Shown here one piece after another: positions 25,078 to 34,122 of a stretch of 64,000 nucleotides of DNA. Under the pieces are notes generated by a model. The model did no database searches. It saw only the letters and a program-made list of their open reading frames with translations, and had not been told where the DNA came from. A program made the position numbers and the translations under genes. Positions within the stretch are counted from its first letter, which is position 1; each line of letters begins with the position of its first letter. Source of the DNA: Shewanella sp. AS1 (lineage in GTDB: Bacteria; Pseudomonadota; Gammaproteobacteria; Enterobacterales; Shewanellaceae); contig NZ_JAKCLJ010000005.1 of the NCBI RefSeq assembly GCF_021412565.1, forward strand, positions 182,588-246,587, given 5' to 3'.

Positions 25078-27015
25078 TCAGTTTGAGTGTTCAAATTTAT
25101 CTCGGCTTTTCCACTGTAATACCGTTAATACCACAATGATGGCTATCCCTATGATCGATGTTTCATAAGATTTTAATAGCAGCAGGGGGACAGAGATAAA
25201 GGCGAACAAACGTTCTATCAGCCTGAGTTTCCTGAACATATAGCCTTCAATTGCCACAGCCAATGCCACTATCACTACAGCGGTTTGCACCAGCGAAAAA
25301 CTGAAGGCGAGTATACCGGCACCAAAATGCAGCAGATCTGTATAGGCCATCATGATGGGGATAATAAATAATCCCCCCGCCAGCTTGAAGGCTTCCACCG
25401 AGGATTTCATCGGATTGGCATTGGCGACACCTGCGCCGGCAAAGGCCGCCAGTGCGATAGGCGGGGTGACATTGGAAGTTTGTGATAGCCAAAAAACGAT
25501 CAAGTGCGCCGTCAGCAGAGGCAGGCCGAAGTCACCTAGCATGGGCACAGCCATCACAGCTAAAACAATGTAGGCGGCGGTGACCGGCAGCCCCATGCCG
25601 AGAACCAGCGCGACTATGCTGACTAAGAGCAGCGCGACCAATAGGTAACCGCCGGAAAAATCCATTACAAACTGAGTAAACTGCAGACCTATTCCGGTTT
25701 GTCCTACCACGCCGACTATAATTCCGGCCGCGCCGCAGGCAACGGAAATGGGCAGGGCGAGCAGGGCGCCATTTTTCATGCCTGAGATAAATTTGGCCAG
25801 ACCGATACGACTGTGTTTTCGCAGCGCCGAGGTGAGTAATACCGCCGCGCAGCCCGCCACACCAACCAACAGGGGAGAGTAAGCCAACATGAGCAACAGG
25901 GTGATCAGCACCAGCGGCAGCAGGTAATGCGCGCCATCTTTGATCACAGAGAGCACCGCCTGAGTGCGGCTTTGAGTCTTGAGATCCAGTTTGCAGGCCA
26001 TCAGGTGCACATAGAGCAAGGTGCAGCAGAAATAGAGAATCGCCGGTGCTATGGATGCCAGCATGATATCGCTGTAGGGCACGCCGGTAAATTGCGCCAT
26101 TACGAAGGCGCCGGCGCCCATGATTGGGGGCATGATCTGTCCACCGGTTGAGGCCGCGGCTTCTATGCCTGCCGATTGCTCTGGTGTATAACCCAGTTTC
26201 TTCATCATGGGAATGGTCACTGAGCCTGTAGTGACCGTATTGGCAATGGCCGAGCCTGAGATAGAGCCTAAGCCCGCCGAGGCCAGAACTGCGGCCTTGG
26301 CCGGGCCACCACGATATTTCCCGGCAATGGAAAAGGCCAGATCGATAAAAAATTGCCCAGCCCCCGTCACCTCTAGAAAGGCACCGAAGAGCACGAACAC
26401 AAACACTGTGGTGGCGGCTATGCCCAAGGCCGAGCCAAAGATGCCATTGGCCGAATAGATCTGAAACTGGACAAGCTCCTGCAGTGAGTAAGACTTAGTG
26501 GCCATGGCGCCGGGCAGTAAGTCACCAAACGCGCTATAGCTTAAAAAGAGCAGGGCGATAAATACCATGACCCATCCGACGGTGCGGCGACAGCCTTCCA
26601 TTAAGAGTGCGATTAAGGCGCAGCCTGAGAGAAGATCGACCTTGTTAAGGCCATAGAGCAGATGGTCAATATCGTTATAGTCGAAAATCCACAGGCGATA
26701 GCCAGCAAAGATACAGGCCGCGCATAGCAGCAGATCTAAGCCTCGACCGGCGAGATAAAACGGACTCTGACGATTATTGACTAGCGGATAATGGAGAAAA
26801 ATCAGCACTAACACCCAGGTAAGATGCACGGGGCGAAAATAGGTGGCTGAGATGGTGGAGGTGATCCCTTGCCAGATTTGAAATGCCGACAGCGCCACGG
26901 CGACCACTAAAATCAGATAACCAAAAAGCCGAAAGAGTCGCTCATAGCGCTCATGGTCCATTTGCGCTGATGGGATCTTTTTGCCTGTGAATTGAGCTGG
27001 TTCCTCTGGCGTCAT
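25078..27015 (-). CDS. TRAP-TAXI transporter, fused DctQ-DctM permease
   Basis: A 645-residue membrane protein: an N-terminal four-helix DctQ-like part (to about residue 170) joined to the twelve-helix DctM-type permease. Motifs include GLGSISGSAIANTVTTGSVTIPMMKKLGY, IEAAASTGGQIMPPIMGAGAFVMA and GMGLPVTAAYIVLAV, typical of the fused TRAP permeases that work with TAXI binding proteins and use the sodium or proton gradient. The TAXI receptor gene lies 190 bp upstream on the same strand. Substrate is not predictable; related systems take up dicarboxylates or glutamate. Confidence 0.92.
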   Translation of the reverse strand: MTPEEPAQFTGKKIPSAQMDHERYERLFRLFGYLILVVAVALSAFQIWQGITSTISATYFRPVHLTWVLVLIFLHYPLVNNRQSPFYLAGRGLDLLLCAACIFAGYRLWIFDYNDIDHLLYGLNKVDLLSGCALIALLMEGCRRTVGWVMVFIALLFLSYSAFGDLLPGAMATKSYSLQELVQFQIYSANGIFGSALGIAATTVFVFVLFGAFLEVTGAGQFFIDLAFSIAGKYRGGPAKAAVLASAGLGSISGSAIANTVTTGSVTIPMMKKLGYTPEQSAGIEAAASTGGQIMPPIMGAGAFVMAQFTGVPYSDIMLASIAPAILYFCCTLLYVHLMACKLDLKTQSRTQAVLSVIKDGAHYLLPLVLITLLLMLAYSPLLVGVAGCAAVLLTSALRKHSRIGLAKFISGMKNGALLALPISVACGAAGIIVGVVGQTGIGLQFTQFVMDFSGGYLLVALLLVSIVALVLGMGLPVTAAYIVLAVMAVPMLGDFGLPLLTAHLIVFWLSQTSNVTPPIALAAFAGAGVANANPMKSSVEAFKLAGGLFIIPIMMAYTDLLHFGAGILAFSFSLVQTAVVIVALAVAIEGYMFRKLRLIERLFAFISVPLLLLKSYETSIIGIAIIVVLTVLQWKSRDKFEHSN

Positions 27016-27123
27016 CTATTACCTCTAATTCCTTATACCTCAAATTACTCAGGATATGGTGCTGTGGAGCAAGCTACCATTCAAATATCTGGTTATTATT
27101 GATTTTTACAATTGATGAACAGT

Positions 27124-27149
27124 CTGCCGAGGCTATTTCGCCTCGGCAG
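27124..27149 (-). promoter_or_regulatory. Intergenic mRNA hairpin in the TRAP operon
   Basis: CTGCCGAGGC at 27124-27133 pairs perfectly with GCCTCGGCAG at 27140-27149. There is no T run after it on the minus strand, so it is not a full terminator. A hairpin here could protect the upstream binding-protein message and give it a higher level than the permease, as in other transport operons. Confidence 0.6.
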
Positions 27150-27205
27150 AGGTGTTATTGGATTTAATTGTCGTGATGATGCTATTCGTCTGGCTTGCGA
27201 ACCGG

Positions 27206-28132
27206 CTATTTGGCCAGGGAATCTAAATATCGCTTTGCGCCGGGATGCAGTGGTACGCCTTTAAGCTTGTCTGCATTTTCTGGGGTGGTCGCCCCCGCGA
27301 CATTCACGACTTTGCGAATTTCTCCCATGTTTTCAAAGGCTGCTTTAGTCAGGTTATAGGCCATCTCATCGCTCATGCTGGCATTGACCAGCAGCACGTT
27401 CCAGACACTCAGGGTCGAAACGGCGTCCACATTGTTGTAAACATCGGCTGGGATGATGTAGCTGCTATAGGCGGGATGAGTTCGGATAAAGGCGGCGCTT
27501 TCTGCCTGGGACACGGGGATCACATTGATATCCCGGGTCAGGGCTATCTGTGTTACTGCGCCAACGCCCTGACCGCCCACGATAAAGCCGGCATCAATCT
27601 GGCCATTGGCTAAGGCGTTGGTGGTTTCTGAGTAATTGAGGTAAACCGCATCGATATCCTTTTCGACATCTATCCCTATGGATTCCAGCAGTGCGGCGGC
27701 GGTCACAGCCGTGCCGCTGGCGGGCGCCCCGAGGGAGATCCGCTTGCCCCTGAGCTGTGGCAGCGAGCCTATGCCGGATTTTTTAAGGGTGATCACATGC
27801 ACCAGGTTAGGGTAGAGGGCGAACAGTGTCTTGACCGGCATGGCACTCTTAAACTTACCTTCGCCTTTATAGGCATCCAGCGCCACATTGCCCATGACTA
27901 TGCCCGCCAACATATCGCCGCGCACCACCTTGATTGTGTTCTCGACCGAGGCTGCTGTCACTTCAGCCTTGGCATTAACATCGGGCACGTTGGCAGACCA
28001 GACCTTAGCCAGGGCGCCGCCAAAGGGATAATAGATACCGCTCTGTCCACCGGTCCCAATGGAGTAATTTTCGGCTTGAACCGCCATAGGCAGGATAAGC
28101 AGGAGTGTAAATGTCAGGATACGATTAATCAT
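27206..28132 (-). CDS. TAXI family TRAP transporter solute-binding receptor
   Basis: A 308-residue periplasmic protein with a Sec signal (INRILTFTLLLILPMAVQA). NYSIGTGGQSGIYYPFGGALAKVW and SLGAPASGTAVTAAALLESIGID are the TAXI (TRAP-associated extracytoplasmic immunogenic) signature. It captures the solute for the fused permease encoded downstream. It is first in the operon and probably the most strongly expressed gene. Confidence 0.92.
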   Translation of the reverse strand: MINRILTFTLLLILPMAVQAENYSIGTGGQSGIYYPFGGALAKVWSANVPDVNAKAEVTAASVENTIKVVRGDMLAGIVMGNVALDAYKGEGKFKSAMPVKTLFALYPNLVHVITLKKSGIGSLPQLRGKRISLGAPASGTAVTAAALLESIGIDVEKDIDAVYLNYSETTNALANGQIDAGFIVGGQGVGAVTQIALTRDINVIPVSQAESAAFIRTHPAYSSYIIPADVYNNVDAVSTLSVWNVLLVNASMSDEMAYNLTKAAFENMGEIRKVVNVAGATTPENADKLKGVPLHPGAKRYLDSLAK

Positions 28133-28252
28133 GATATGTCCTTTAAATTAATCTGTTAGTGACTGATACAGCGCTAACCCTAGTCTAAGATTAGTGTTAT
28201 CACGCGCCGCTTGAACCTCTATGTTCACTTGGATGATTGTTCGGGGTAACTC

Positions 28253-28296
28253 TGGTTGTTATTTCAATACTTGGTTGTTATTTCAACAATTGAAAT
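28253..28296 (-). promoter_or_regulatory. Candidate operator for the TRAP operon
   Basis: TGGTTGTTATTTCAA occurs twice, at 28253-28267 and 28272-28286, 19 bp apart (about two helical turns). The second copy runs into the dyad ATTTCAA-CAA-TTGAAAT at 28280-28296. It is 120-165 bp upstream of the TAXI gene. The pattern suits a dimeric regulator bound to one face; the regulator is unknown. Confidence 0.45.
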
Positions 28297-28394
28297 CTGA
28301 TAGTTAATTAAGGCGTGATTGATGTCAAGTTATTGCCCTTGGGCTATCGTCTTCTTGACAGGCCGATTTGGCCTAATGTAGGTAAATAGGTAGG

Positions 28395-28425
28395 GAAAAA
28401 AATGCCAGTCAAAGTGACTGGCATT
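28395..28425 (-). terminator. Terminator of the M13 peptidase gene
   Basis: Read on the minus strand, ATGCCAGTCA pairs with TGACTGGCAT over a CTT loop and is followed by T7. It lies 30 bp past the peptidase stop. Confidence 0.9.
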
Positions 28426-28455
28426 GATATCGATCCGCGTTATTTATCTTGGTGA

Positions 28456-30531
28456 TTACCAGATCTTCACACGTTGATCTTCAGGCAGGTACAGGGCATC
28501 GCCAGGCTGTACATTGAACGCTTTATACCAGGCATCGTGGTTACGTGGTGCCAGGGCGCGGTAGCGTCCAGGGGCGTGAGTACCACCGCGAAGCTGGTTA
28601 AGCATGCTCTGCTCTGTGCGTTTCTCTTTCCAAACCTGTGCCCAGGCAAGGAAGAAACGTTGATCGCCGGTCAGGCCATCGATCACAGGTGCTTCTTTAC
28701 CGTTCAGGCTCAGCTTGTAGGCGTGGTAAGCCATTGACAGACCACCCACATCACCAATGTTTTCACCTAGGCTATTACGGCCGTTAACGAAGTTGCCTTC
28801 GATTGGCTCATATTGGCTGTATTGGGCAGCCAGTTGATCGGCTTTGGCTTCGAATGCGGCGCGGTCGGCATCAGTCCACCAGTTACGCTGAATACCTTTA
28901 GCGTCAGACTTAGAGCCCTGGTCGTCAAAACCGTGTCCCATTTCGTGGCCAATCACGGCACCAATACCACCGTAGTTAACGGCTGGGTCTGCGTTAGGAT
29001 CGAAAAACGGCGGTTGTAGAATAGCCGCTGGGAAGACGATCTCGTTAAATGAGCTGTTGTAGTAAGCGTTAACGCGCTGTGGTGTCATGCCCCAACGGTT
29101 ACGGTCGGTTTTTTGCAGCTCTTTGGCCACACTGTCGTTTCTGAAGAACTGTCTTAGGCTCTTGATGTTGCCGACCATGTCGTTCTTACTGATAACTAGG
29201 CCATCAAACTCCTGCCAAACATCTGGGTAGCCAATCTTAGGATTGAAAGAGGCCAGTTTCGCGTGAGCGTTAACCTTGGTTTCTTCGCCCATCCAGTCCA
29301 GGCCATCGATACGCTGACCCATAGCTGTACGCAGGTTCTTCACCAGCTCTGCCATCTGCTGCTTGGATGATTCTGGGAAGTAACGTTTAACGTAGACTTT
29401 ACCGATAGCAAAGCCCAGTGATTGGGTGCCAGACATCTGCTCAACCGCACGCTTCCAGCGTGGACGAGGCTCCTGCTGACCGCTTAGGGTCTTACCGTAG
29501 AAGTCAAAATAGGTGTTGTAGATCTCGTCACTTAACAGATCGGCATTGTCACTGACTGTGTGGAAGGTGAGGTAGTCCTGCCAAACCTTGATATCTTCTT
29601 TGTTGATAAGATTGATCATGGCTTTGATAGGCTCAGGCTGAGAGATATTTAGCTGAGGCACTTTGTAACCGGTTTCTGCAAAATAGAGATCCCAGTTGAA
29701 ACCTGGGTACTCAGTGCTGAGTTGATCGCGCTTGATCTGGTTCAGAGTGAGATCGCGGTTACGGCGCTTCTCACGTGGCCAGTGACCTTCGGCGATCTTG
29801 GTTTCCAGTGCTAGTATGGCCTCGGCACGAGGAGCGGCATCTTTCACGCCGGCAAATTCAAGCATCTTGGTGATATGGGCCAGGTAAGCCTCGCGGATTT
29901 TTACGAAACGCTCGCTGTCTTCCAGGTAGTAAGAACGATCTGGCAGACCTAAGCCGCCCGCGCCGAGTGACATCTCATATTGGTCTGGGTCAACGCGGTT
30001 AAACCACATGCCGCCGCCAATTGGCGTGGTGATACCAAGTAACCAGGAATCGCCGAAGAGTTTAGTCAGATCGTCGGTCGATTTAACGGCGGCAATTTGA
30101 TCTAAGGTGGCTTGCACAGGTGTAATACCGAGTTTGTTGATTGTCTCAGTATCCATATAGGCGTTGTAGAAGTCGGCGATCAACTGCTCTTCGCTATTGA
30201 GATCTTTACGGCTGGCGATATCGTCGATGATCTCTTTAACCTGCTCTTCACTGCGCTCGGCTAAGGCGTTGAATGCACCAAAACGGGTTTTGTCAGCGGG
30301 CATGACGAAGTTGTCATACCAAGTACCACTGGCATACATGAAGAAGTCATCCCCTGGTTTTACATTCAGGTTACGGGCGCTTAAGTCGACACCAAAGCTG
30401 CCTAATTCAGCTTTAGCTGGGGTTTGGGCAACGACATCTGCACTAGGTGTGTTGTTAGAACTGGTATCTTGGTTGCTGCAGCCACCAATAAAAACGGTAG
30501 CTAATGCCATAGCAATTAAGGATTTTTTCAT
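28456..30531 (-). CDS. pepO: M13 (neprilysin/PepO) family zinc metallopeptidase lipoprotein
   Basis: A 691-residue lipoprotein (signal MKKSLIAMALATVFIGGC). The zinc site is complete: His529-Glu530-xx-His533 in VIGHEMGHGFDD and the third ligand Glu590 in GENIGDVGG. The substrate-side motif NAYYNSSFNEIVFPAAILQPPFF precedes it, and the end APRNHDAWYKAFNVQPGDALYL is typical of the family. M13 enzymes cut peptides of up to about 40 residues, so a periplasmic or surface peptide-degrading role is likely, in line with the protein-degrading lifestyle indicated by the large subtilase. Confidence 0.93.
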   Translation of the reverse strand: MKKSLIAMALATVFIGGCSNQDTSSNNTPSADVVAQTPAKAELGSFGVDLSARNLNVKPGDDFFMYASGTWYDNFVMPADKTRFGAFNALAERSEEQVKEIIDDIASRKDLNSEEQLIADFYNAYMDTETINKLGITPVQATLDQIAAVKSTDDLTKLFGDSWLLGITTPIGGGMWFNRVDPDQYEMSLGAGGLGLPDRSYYLEDSERFVKIREAYLAHITKMLEFAGVKDAAPRAEAILALETKIAEGHWPREKRRNRDLTLNQIKRDQLSTEYPGFNWDLYFAETGYKVPQLNISQPEPIKAMINLINKEDIKVWQDYLTFHTVSDNADLLSDEIYNTYFDFYGKTLSGQQEPRPRWKRAVEQMSGTQSLGFAIGKVYVKRYFPESSKQQMAELVKNLRTAMGQRIDGLDWMGEETKVNAHAKLASFNPKIGYPDVWQEFDGLVISKNDMVGNIKSLRQFFRNDSVAKELQKTDRNRWGMTPQRVNAYYNSSFNEIVFPAAILQPPFFDPNADPAVNYGGIGAVIGHEMGHGFDDQGSKSDAKGIQRNWWTDADRAAFEAKADQLAAQYSQYEPIEGNFVNGRNSLGENIGDVGGLSMAYHAYKLSLNGKEAPVIDGLTGDQRFFLAWAQVWKEKRTEQSMLNQLRGGTHAPGRYRALAPRNHDAWYKAFNVQPGDALYLPEDQRVKIW

Positions 30532-30680
30532 TTATGTTCTCTTCCTAATTGAGTTTGATGAACTGTTTATACGCTATACATCTTCTAGGACTGACACAAA
30601 ATGTCAATCTTAGTTTCTCTGGGCTTGCTCAAGAAGCCTGCTTATTTCGCGCTAGAACAAGTGTGGCGGCGAGTGATGCG

Positions 30681-30710
30681 CGAGGGGACTGACCAGTCAG
30701 TCCCCTCGTC
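30681..30710. terminator. Strong GC-rich hairpin, possible terminator
   Basis: CGAGGGGACTGA pairs perfectly with TCAGTCCCCTCG around CCAG. On the plus strand a weak TCTTTATT tail follows; on the minus strand, downstream of ydcH, there is no T run, so its action as a terminator for that gene is unsure. Confidence 0.55.
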
Positions 30711-30739
30711 TTTATTCAGTTTAGGGTGCAATTTATCTA

Positions 30740-30982
30740 TTATTGCGCCTGGGTTAGCCTTTGATAGAGGGCATCTTTCATCTCGGCCCTATCATGCTTT
30801 AGCTGATGCATGGCATCGTCTTCGATAGGAGCGCCGTTAAGTTCCAGCACCCTGATCTCTTTATCAAGGGCATCATACTTTTTGACTTCTTTGGCAAACT
30901 CGGCATCACTGGCAATTAGCTTCGCGATAATTGCTTGATATTCTGGAAAATCATTTGCGAGAGAGTGGCTTTCTCCTAACAT
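30740..30982 (-). CDS. YdcH family (DUF465) small protein
   Basis: An 80-residue, charged, helical protein. The start MLGESHSLANDFPEYQAIIAKL, then FAKEVKKYDALDKEIRVLE, APIEDDAMHQLKHDRAEMKDAL, match YdcH/DUF465 proteins, which form a helical hairpin of unknown function. A good ribosome binding site precedes it (AGGAG on the minus strand). Monocistronic. Confidence 0.85.
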   Translation of the reverse strand: MLGESHSLANDFPEYQAIIAKLIASDAEFAKEVKKYDALDKEIRVLELNGAPIEDDAMHQLKHDRAEMKDALYQRLTQAQ

Positions 30983-31107
30983 AAAAACTCCTTTAGATTA
31001 AAATAGTTGCCCACTAATTAAAGCAAACATAAGCGGAATGACAAGTCAGAGTCTTAGGCCGGATAAGCCAGGCCTGATGCGCTATAGCATCAGCCCGACG
31101 GGCGGGT

Positions 31108-32166
31108 TTAGCGGGCGGGTTTTGTAAAGGTACGCCGGTAAAAGGTCACCAGACTGAAGAGCAAAATCACGGTGGCGACGCAGGAGACTAAGGTGATGAG
31201 CCATACATAGCTAAGGGGCATATTGAGCGCATCATGCAGGGGTCTGACAAAGGAGGCGATTTTACCTGTGATACTTCTGTCGCTGTGCTTCAATGCCGAC
31301 AAGATTTGACCCTGCTGATAACTCATGGTGATGGCATCGGCTTCGCGTAGCCAAACACTAGGATGCGCGTTAAATCCTATGCGGTAGTTAAGCTCAGGCG
31401 GATTCTCAGCGTCGGTGCGGGCGCGGGGCTTGCTGACGGCAACCAGTTGCGACGCCCCCCAGACGTTTTGCGCTGTGCTCAGCTGACTCAACCAATCATT
31501 TGGCTCGCTGGCTGGGTAAGTGACGCCTTGCTCTGGCTGAGTTTTTAGGGCATCAAGCCATAAGCCTTTATAGGTGATTAAAAAGCCACTCAAACAGAGC
31601 ACAAACAAGGGGATAGAGATAAACAACCCAAGTTGCATGTGACTCTTAAACAGGCTGGCAGAGCGGGTATTGCGCGGGATACTCTGGCTCAGGCGAAAGC
31701 CTTTTCGTACTCGCCACCATAGATAGATCCCCACTAAGGTGATAGCTGCCCCAATTAAGGATGCCCAGGCGTTAAGGTATTTACCCGCATCTCCCATCAG
31801 GAAATTGCGGTGCAACCAGAAGAAGGTACTGTAGAAGGGGTAATCTGAGTTTTGCCTGACGGCTATCTCATTGAGCTGATTATCAAATACAATCGACTTT
31901 CCTCGGGTCGAGGCCTGAATATAGGGAGTATATTCAGTGGGAAAGCGAACCGTGCTCATCTCAGGATAACGCTCAAATAGCTGGGCTACCGCCTCGGCTT
32001 TTTGGGAAAGCGTGAGGGGAAGGTAGGGCTGATCGTAATTTTGCGTGCGTTTGATTATGTCCACACTGCCTAGGTAAATGCCTGTGGTCAGCACTGTGAG
32101 CATAGTGAGCGTGATAAAAATGCCGACCCAGTTATGAAACCATTTTAATCCATGAACTACATTCAT
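31108..32166 (-). CDS. PepSY-associated membrane protein, probably iron-regulated
   Basis: A 352-residue inner-membrane protein of the PepSY TM family with four helices: one near residues 12-32, one near 135-155, one near 200-220 and one near 320-345. LKWFHNWVGIFITLTMLTVLTTGIYLG and STFFWLHRNFLMGDAGKYLNAWASLIGAAITLVGIYLWWRVRKGF are typical, with the histidines of WFHNW, FWLHR and LHDAL as possible haem or metal ligands. Related proteins sit beside siderophore receptors and are thought to reduce ferric siderophores. A Fur-like box lies about 95 bp upstream. Confidence 0.82.
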   Translation of the reverse strand: MNVVHGLKWFHNWVGIFITLTMLTVLTTGIYLGSVDIIKRTQNYDQPYLPLTLSQKAEAVAQLFERYPEMSTVRFPTEYTPYIQASTRGKSIVFDNQLNEIAVRQNSDYPFYSTFFWLHRNFLMGDAGKYLNAWASLIGAAITLVGIYLWWRVRKGFRLSQSIPRNTRSASLFKSHMQLGLFISIPLFVLCLSGFLITYKGLWLDALKTQPEQGVTYPASEPNDWLSQLSTAQNVWGASQLVAVSKPRARTDAENPPELNYRIGFNAHPSVWLREADAITMSYQQGQILSALKHSDRSITGKIASFVRPLHDALNMPLSYVWLITLVSCVATVILLFSLVTFYRRTFTKPAR

Positions 32167-32260
32167 CTAGTCTTAACTCTGCCTGTGAAATGGACTGCTG
32201 ACAGATTAAACAAATCAACCAAGCTCAGCATTATCCAGTGTGGGGTTAATGTTTTGCGAA

Positions 32261-32275
32261 TGATAATTAATCTCA
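32261..32275. promoter_or_regulatory. Fur box between the PepSY and CbiM-like genes
   Basis: TGATAATTAATCTCA keeps 13 of 15 positions of the 7-1-7 Fur palindrome. It lies in the divergent promoter region and could repress the PepSY gene, and perhaps the permease gene, under iron sufficiency. Confidence 0.65.
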
Positions 32276-32411
32276 AATGGCCTTTCAATTAAAGAAGTGT
32301 AAATTAAAAGCTTCAAACAAAGCCTTAGGAGCAAATTGGGATCTCAATCATCTCTAGTGCATTAAGATAGAAAGAGGCAGTTTCGTTTTTCTGACCCATA
32401 GGGGAGAGCCA

Positions 32412-33104
32412 GTGACAGAGTTTCTAGCAGCACATTTTGCGTCCATAAATTGGCATTGGGATGTTGCCCAGTTGCTGGCCTTGGCTCTGTTGCTTTTGTG
32501 GCTGTGGGCCATCTGGCCGGTAAAGGATCTGCAGGCTGTGATGCACAATAAGGGGTCACAAAGGCGCGTCTGGCTAACGGCCTTTATGATCAACGGGCTT
32601 TGGTTGCTTAACGCCAGTATCACACAGGGGATACAGCTTCATTTCTTAGGATTGGTGACCCTGATGCTGATGTTTGGCTGGCGCCTGGCGACCTGTATCA
32701 GCCTGCTGCCTGTGCTGTTTTTCTCTGTTTTCGTGGTGAAACAACCCTTTGATTTTGCGCTGTATGGATTGTTTATGGCCGCCTTGCCACTATTTCTCTG
32801 CTTCGTTGTTTATAGCCAGATTTTTAAATTTCTGCCGCACCACCTGTTTATCTACATCTTTGGTAGCGCCTTTATCAACGGTTTTGCATCTATCGCCTTT
32901 TACATGCTGCCTTGGTCTTTATGGCTCTGGCTTAAGGGGGATTACGATTGGAGTTATATTGTAGATAATTACCTCTTGTTAATCCCTCTAATGGGATTTC
33001 CCGAGGCATTGCTGAACGGCATGGCGGTGACCTTGCTAGTGGTCTATCGCCCAGAGTGGCTCTACGACTATAGCGATAACACCTATTTCGGCAATCGCTC
33101 TTAA
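32412..33104 (+). CDS. CbiM-like energy-coupling factor transporter permease
   Basis: A 230-residue membrane protein with about six helices. GSAFINGFASIAFYMLPWSLWLW and LLIPLMGFPEALLNGMAVTLLVVYRPEWLYDY match a branch of the CbiM/ECF permease superfamily (COG3235) common in marine gammaproteobacteria. Classical CbiM proteins bind cobalt or nickel through an N-terminal Met-His motif that is absent here, so the substrate is open. The start is GTG, supported by GGGGAGA at 32401-32407. No ECF ATPase genes are near. Expression may follow iron through the shared Fur box. Confidence 0.7.
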   Translation: MTEFLAAHFASINWHWDVAQLLALALLLLWLWAIWPVKDLQAVMHNKGSQRRVWLTAFMINGLWLLNASITQGIQLHFLGLVTLMLMFGWRLATCISLLPVLFFSVFVVKQPFDFALYGLFMAALPLFLCFVVYSQIFKFLPHHLFIYIFGSAFINGFASIAFYMLPWSLWLWLKGDYDWSYIVDNYLLLIPLMGFPEALLNGMAVTLLVVYRPEWLYDYSDNTYFGNRS

Positions 33105-33123
33105 CCTAAGGTAAAAGAGGTGC

Positions 33124-33153
33124 AAAAAACCGCCGGTTCGATTCATCCGGCGG
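33124..33153 (-). terminator. Terminator of the putP-proBAC operon
   Basis: CCGCCGG pairs with CCGGCGG across a 10-nt loop; on the minus strand it is followed by TTTTTTGC. It lies 26 bp after the proC stop. Confidence 0.85.
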
Positions 33154-33178
33154 CCAATATAAAGCCATTATTGCAGGA

Positions 33179-34078
33179 TTAGCCTAAGGACAGCTCGTTA
33201 GCGCGCTCGGCGGCAGAGTTCATTGCATTGGCCACTAACTCATCGAGATCCCCATCCTGAAACGCTAAGATTGCTTGCTCTGTGGTGCCTTTGGGTGAGG
33301 TCACCTGCCGGCGCAGCGCAGCAAAGTCGAGCTGGCTTTCCATCGCCATGCTGATGGCGCCCATGGCGCTTTGTAACACGGCTTTGGTGGCGGTATTTGC
33401 CGGTAGCCCTTGTCTGATCGCGGCCTTTTCCATGGCTTCCAAAAACAGGAAGAAATAGGCGGGTGAGCTGCCAGCGGTGGCGACTATGGTCGACATCTGT
33501 TTCTCATCTTCCAGCCAGACGGTATCACCAACCGCATTCATCACAGCGTCCGCCAGTTGCCTTTGAGGCGCAGTGGTGTTGTGAGTGAACATGCCAGTTA
33601 GCCCCTGACCTATGGCCGTGGGCAGGTTAGGCATGGCACACACCACTGAGCTGTGGTTATTGAGCTTAGTACTGATGGTTTGGTGTGTAATGCCCGCAGC
33701 GATAGAGATAACCAGCTTGCTCGCTTGTTTATCTTGCTGCTCTGCCAATAATGGCTGCAGCTCCTCACACACTAAAGGCACGATAAAAGGCTTAACCGCT
33801 AGGATTAACACATGAGCAAAACTCACGGCGTCGCTGTTACTCTGACTCACGCCGACACCATACTGCTCGGCGATGGCGCTTGTGGTCGCCAGGCTCGGGG
33901 CGCAGACCAGAATGTTTTTAGGGTCGTGGCCATGTTTGAGTAATCCCGCGATAATGGCTTTGGCCATGTTGCCGCCGCCGATAAAGGCGATGCGAACTTG
34001 GGGATCTAACTTGGGCTGAGAGATAGTCAGACTCCTTTTTTTAGATAAAAAGTTGAATTTTATAAGATTGATAATCAA
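33179..34078 (-). CDS. proC: Pyrroline-5-carboxylate reductase
   Basis: The enzyme catalyses the NADPH-dependent last step of proline synthesis. RIAFIGGGNMAKAIIAGLL is the dinucleotide-binding N terminus, and AGSSPAYFFLFLEAMEKAAIRQGLP with VTSPKGTTEQAILAFQDGDL is the conserved C-terminal ProC signature. The first frame codon is a TTG at 34078, which gives 299 residues with a 28-residue extension unlike usual ProC. A strong GGAG at 34032-34035 lies seven bases ahead of an in-frame ATC at 34024, so the real start may be a non-canonical codon giving about 281 residues. Last gene of the operon, 44 bp after proA. Confidence 0.93.
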   Translation of the reverse strand: MIINLIKFNFLSKKRSLTISQPKLDPQVRIAFIGGGNMAKAIIAGLLKHGHDPKNILVCAPSLATTSAIAEQYGVGVSQSNSDAVSFAHVLILAVKPFIVPLVCEELQPLLAEQQDKQASKLVISIAAGITHQTISTKLNNHSSVVCAMPNLPTAIGQGLTGMFTHNTTAPQRQLADAVMNAVGDTVWLEDEKQMSTIVATAGSSPAYFFLFLEAMEKAAIRQGLPANTATKAVLQSAMGAISMAMESQLDFAALRRQVTSPKGTTEQAILAFQDGDLDELVANAMNSAAERANELSLG

Positions 34079-34122
34079 ACGCCCCGCTAGATCAACAGCT
34101 GGGCGTGTGGAAATAACCGAGC

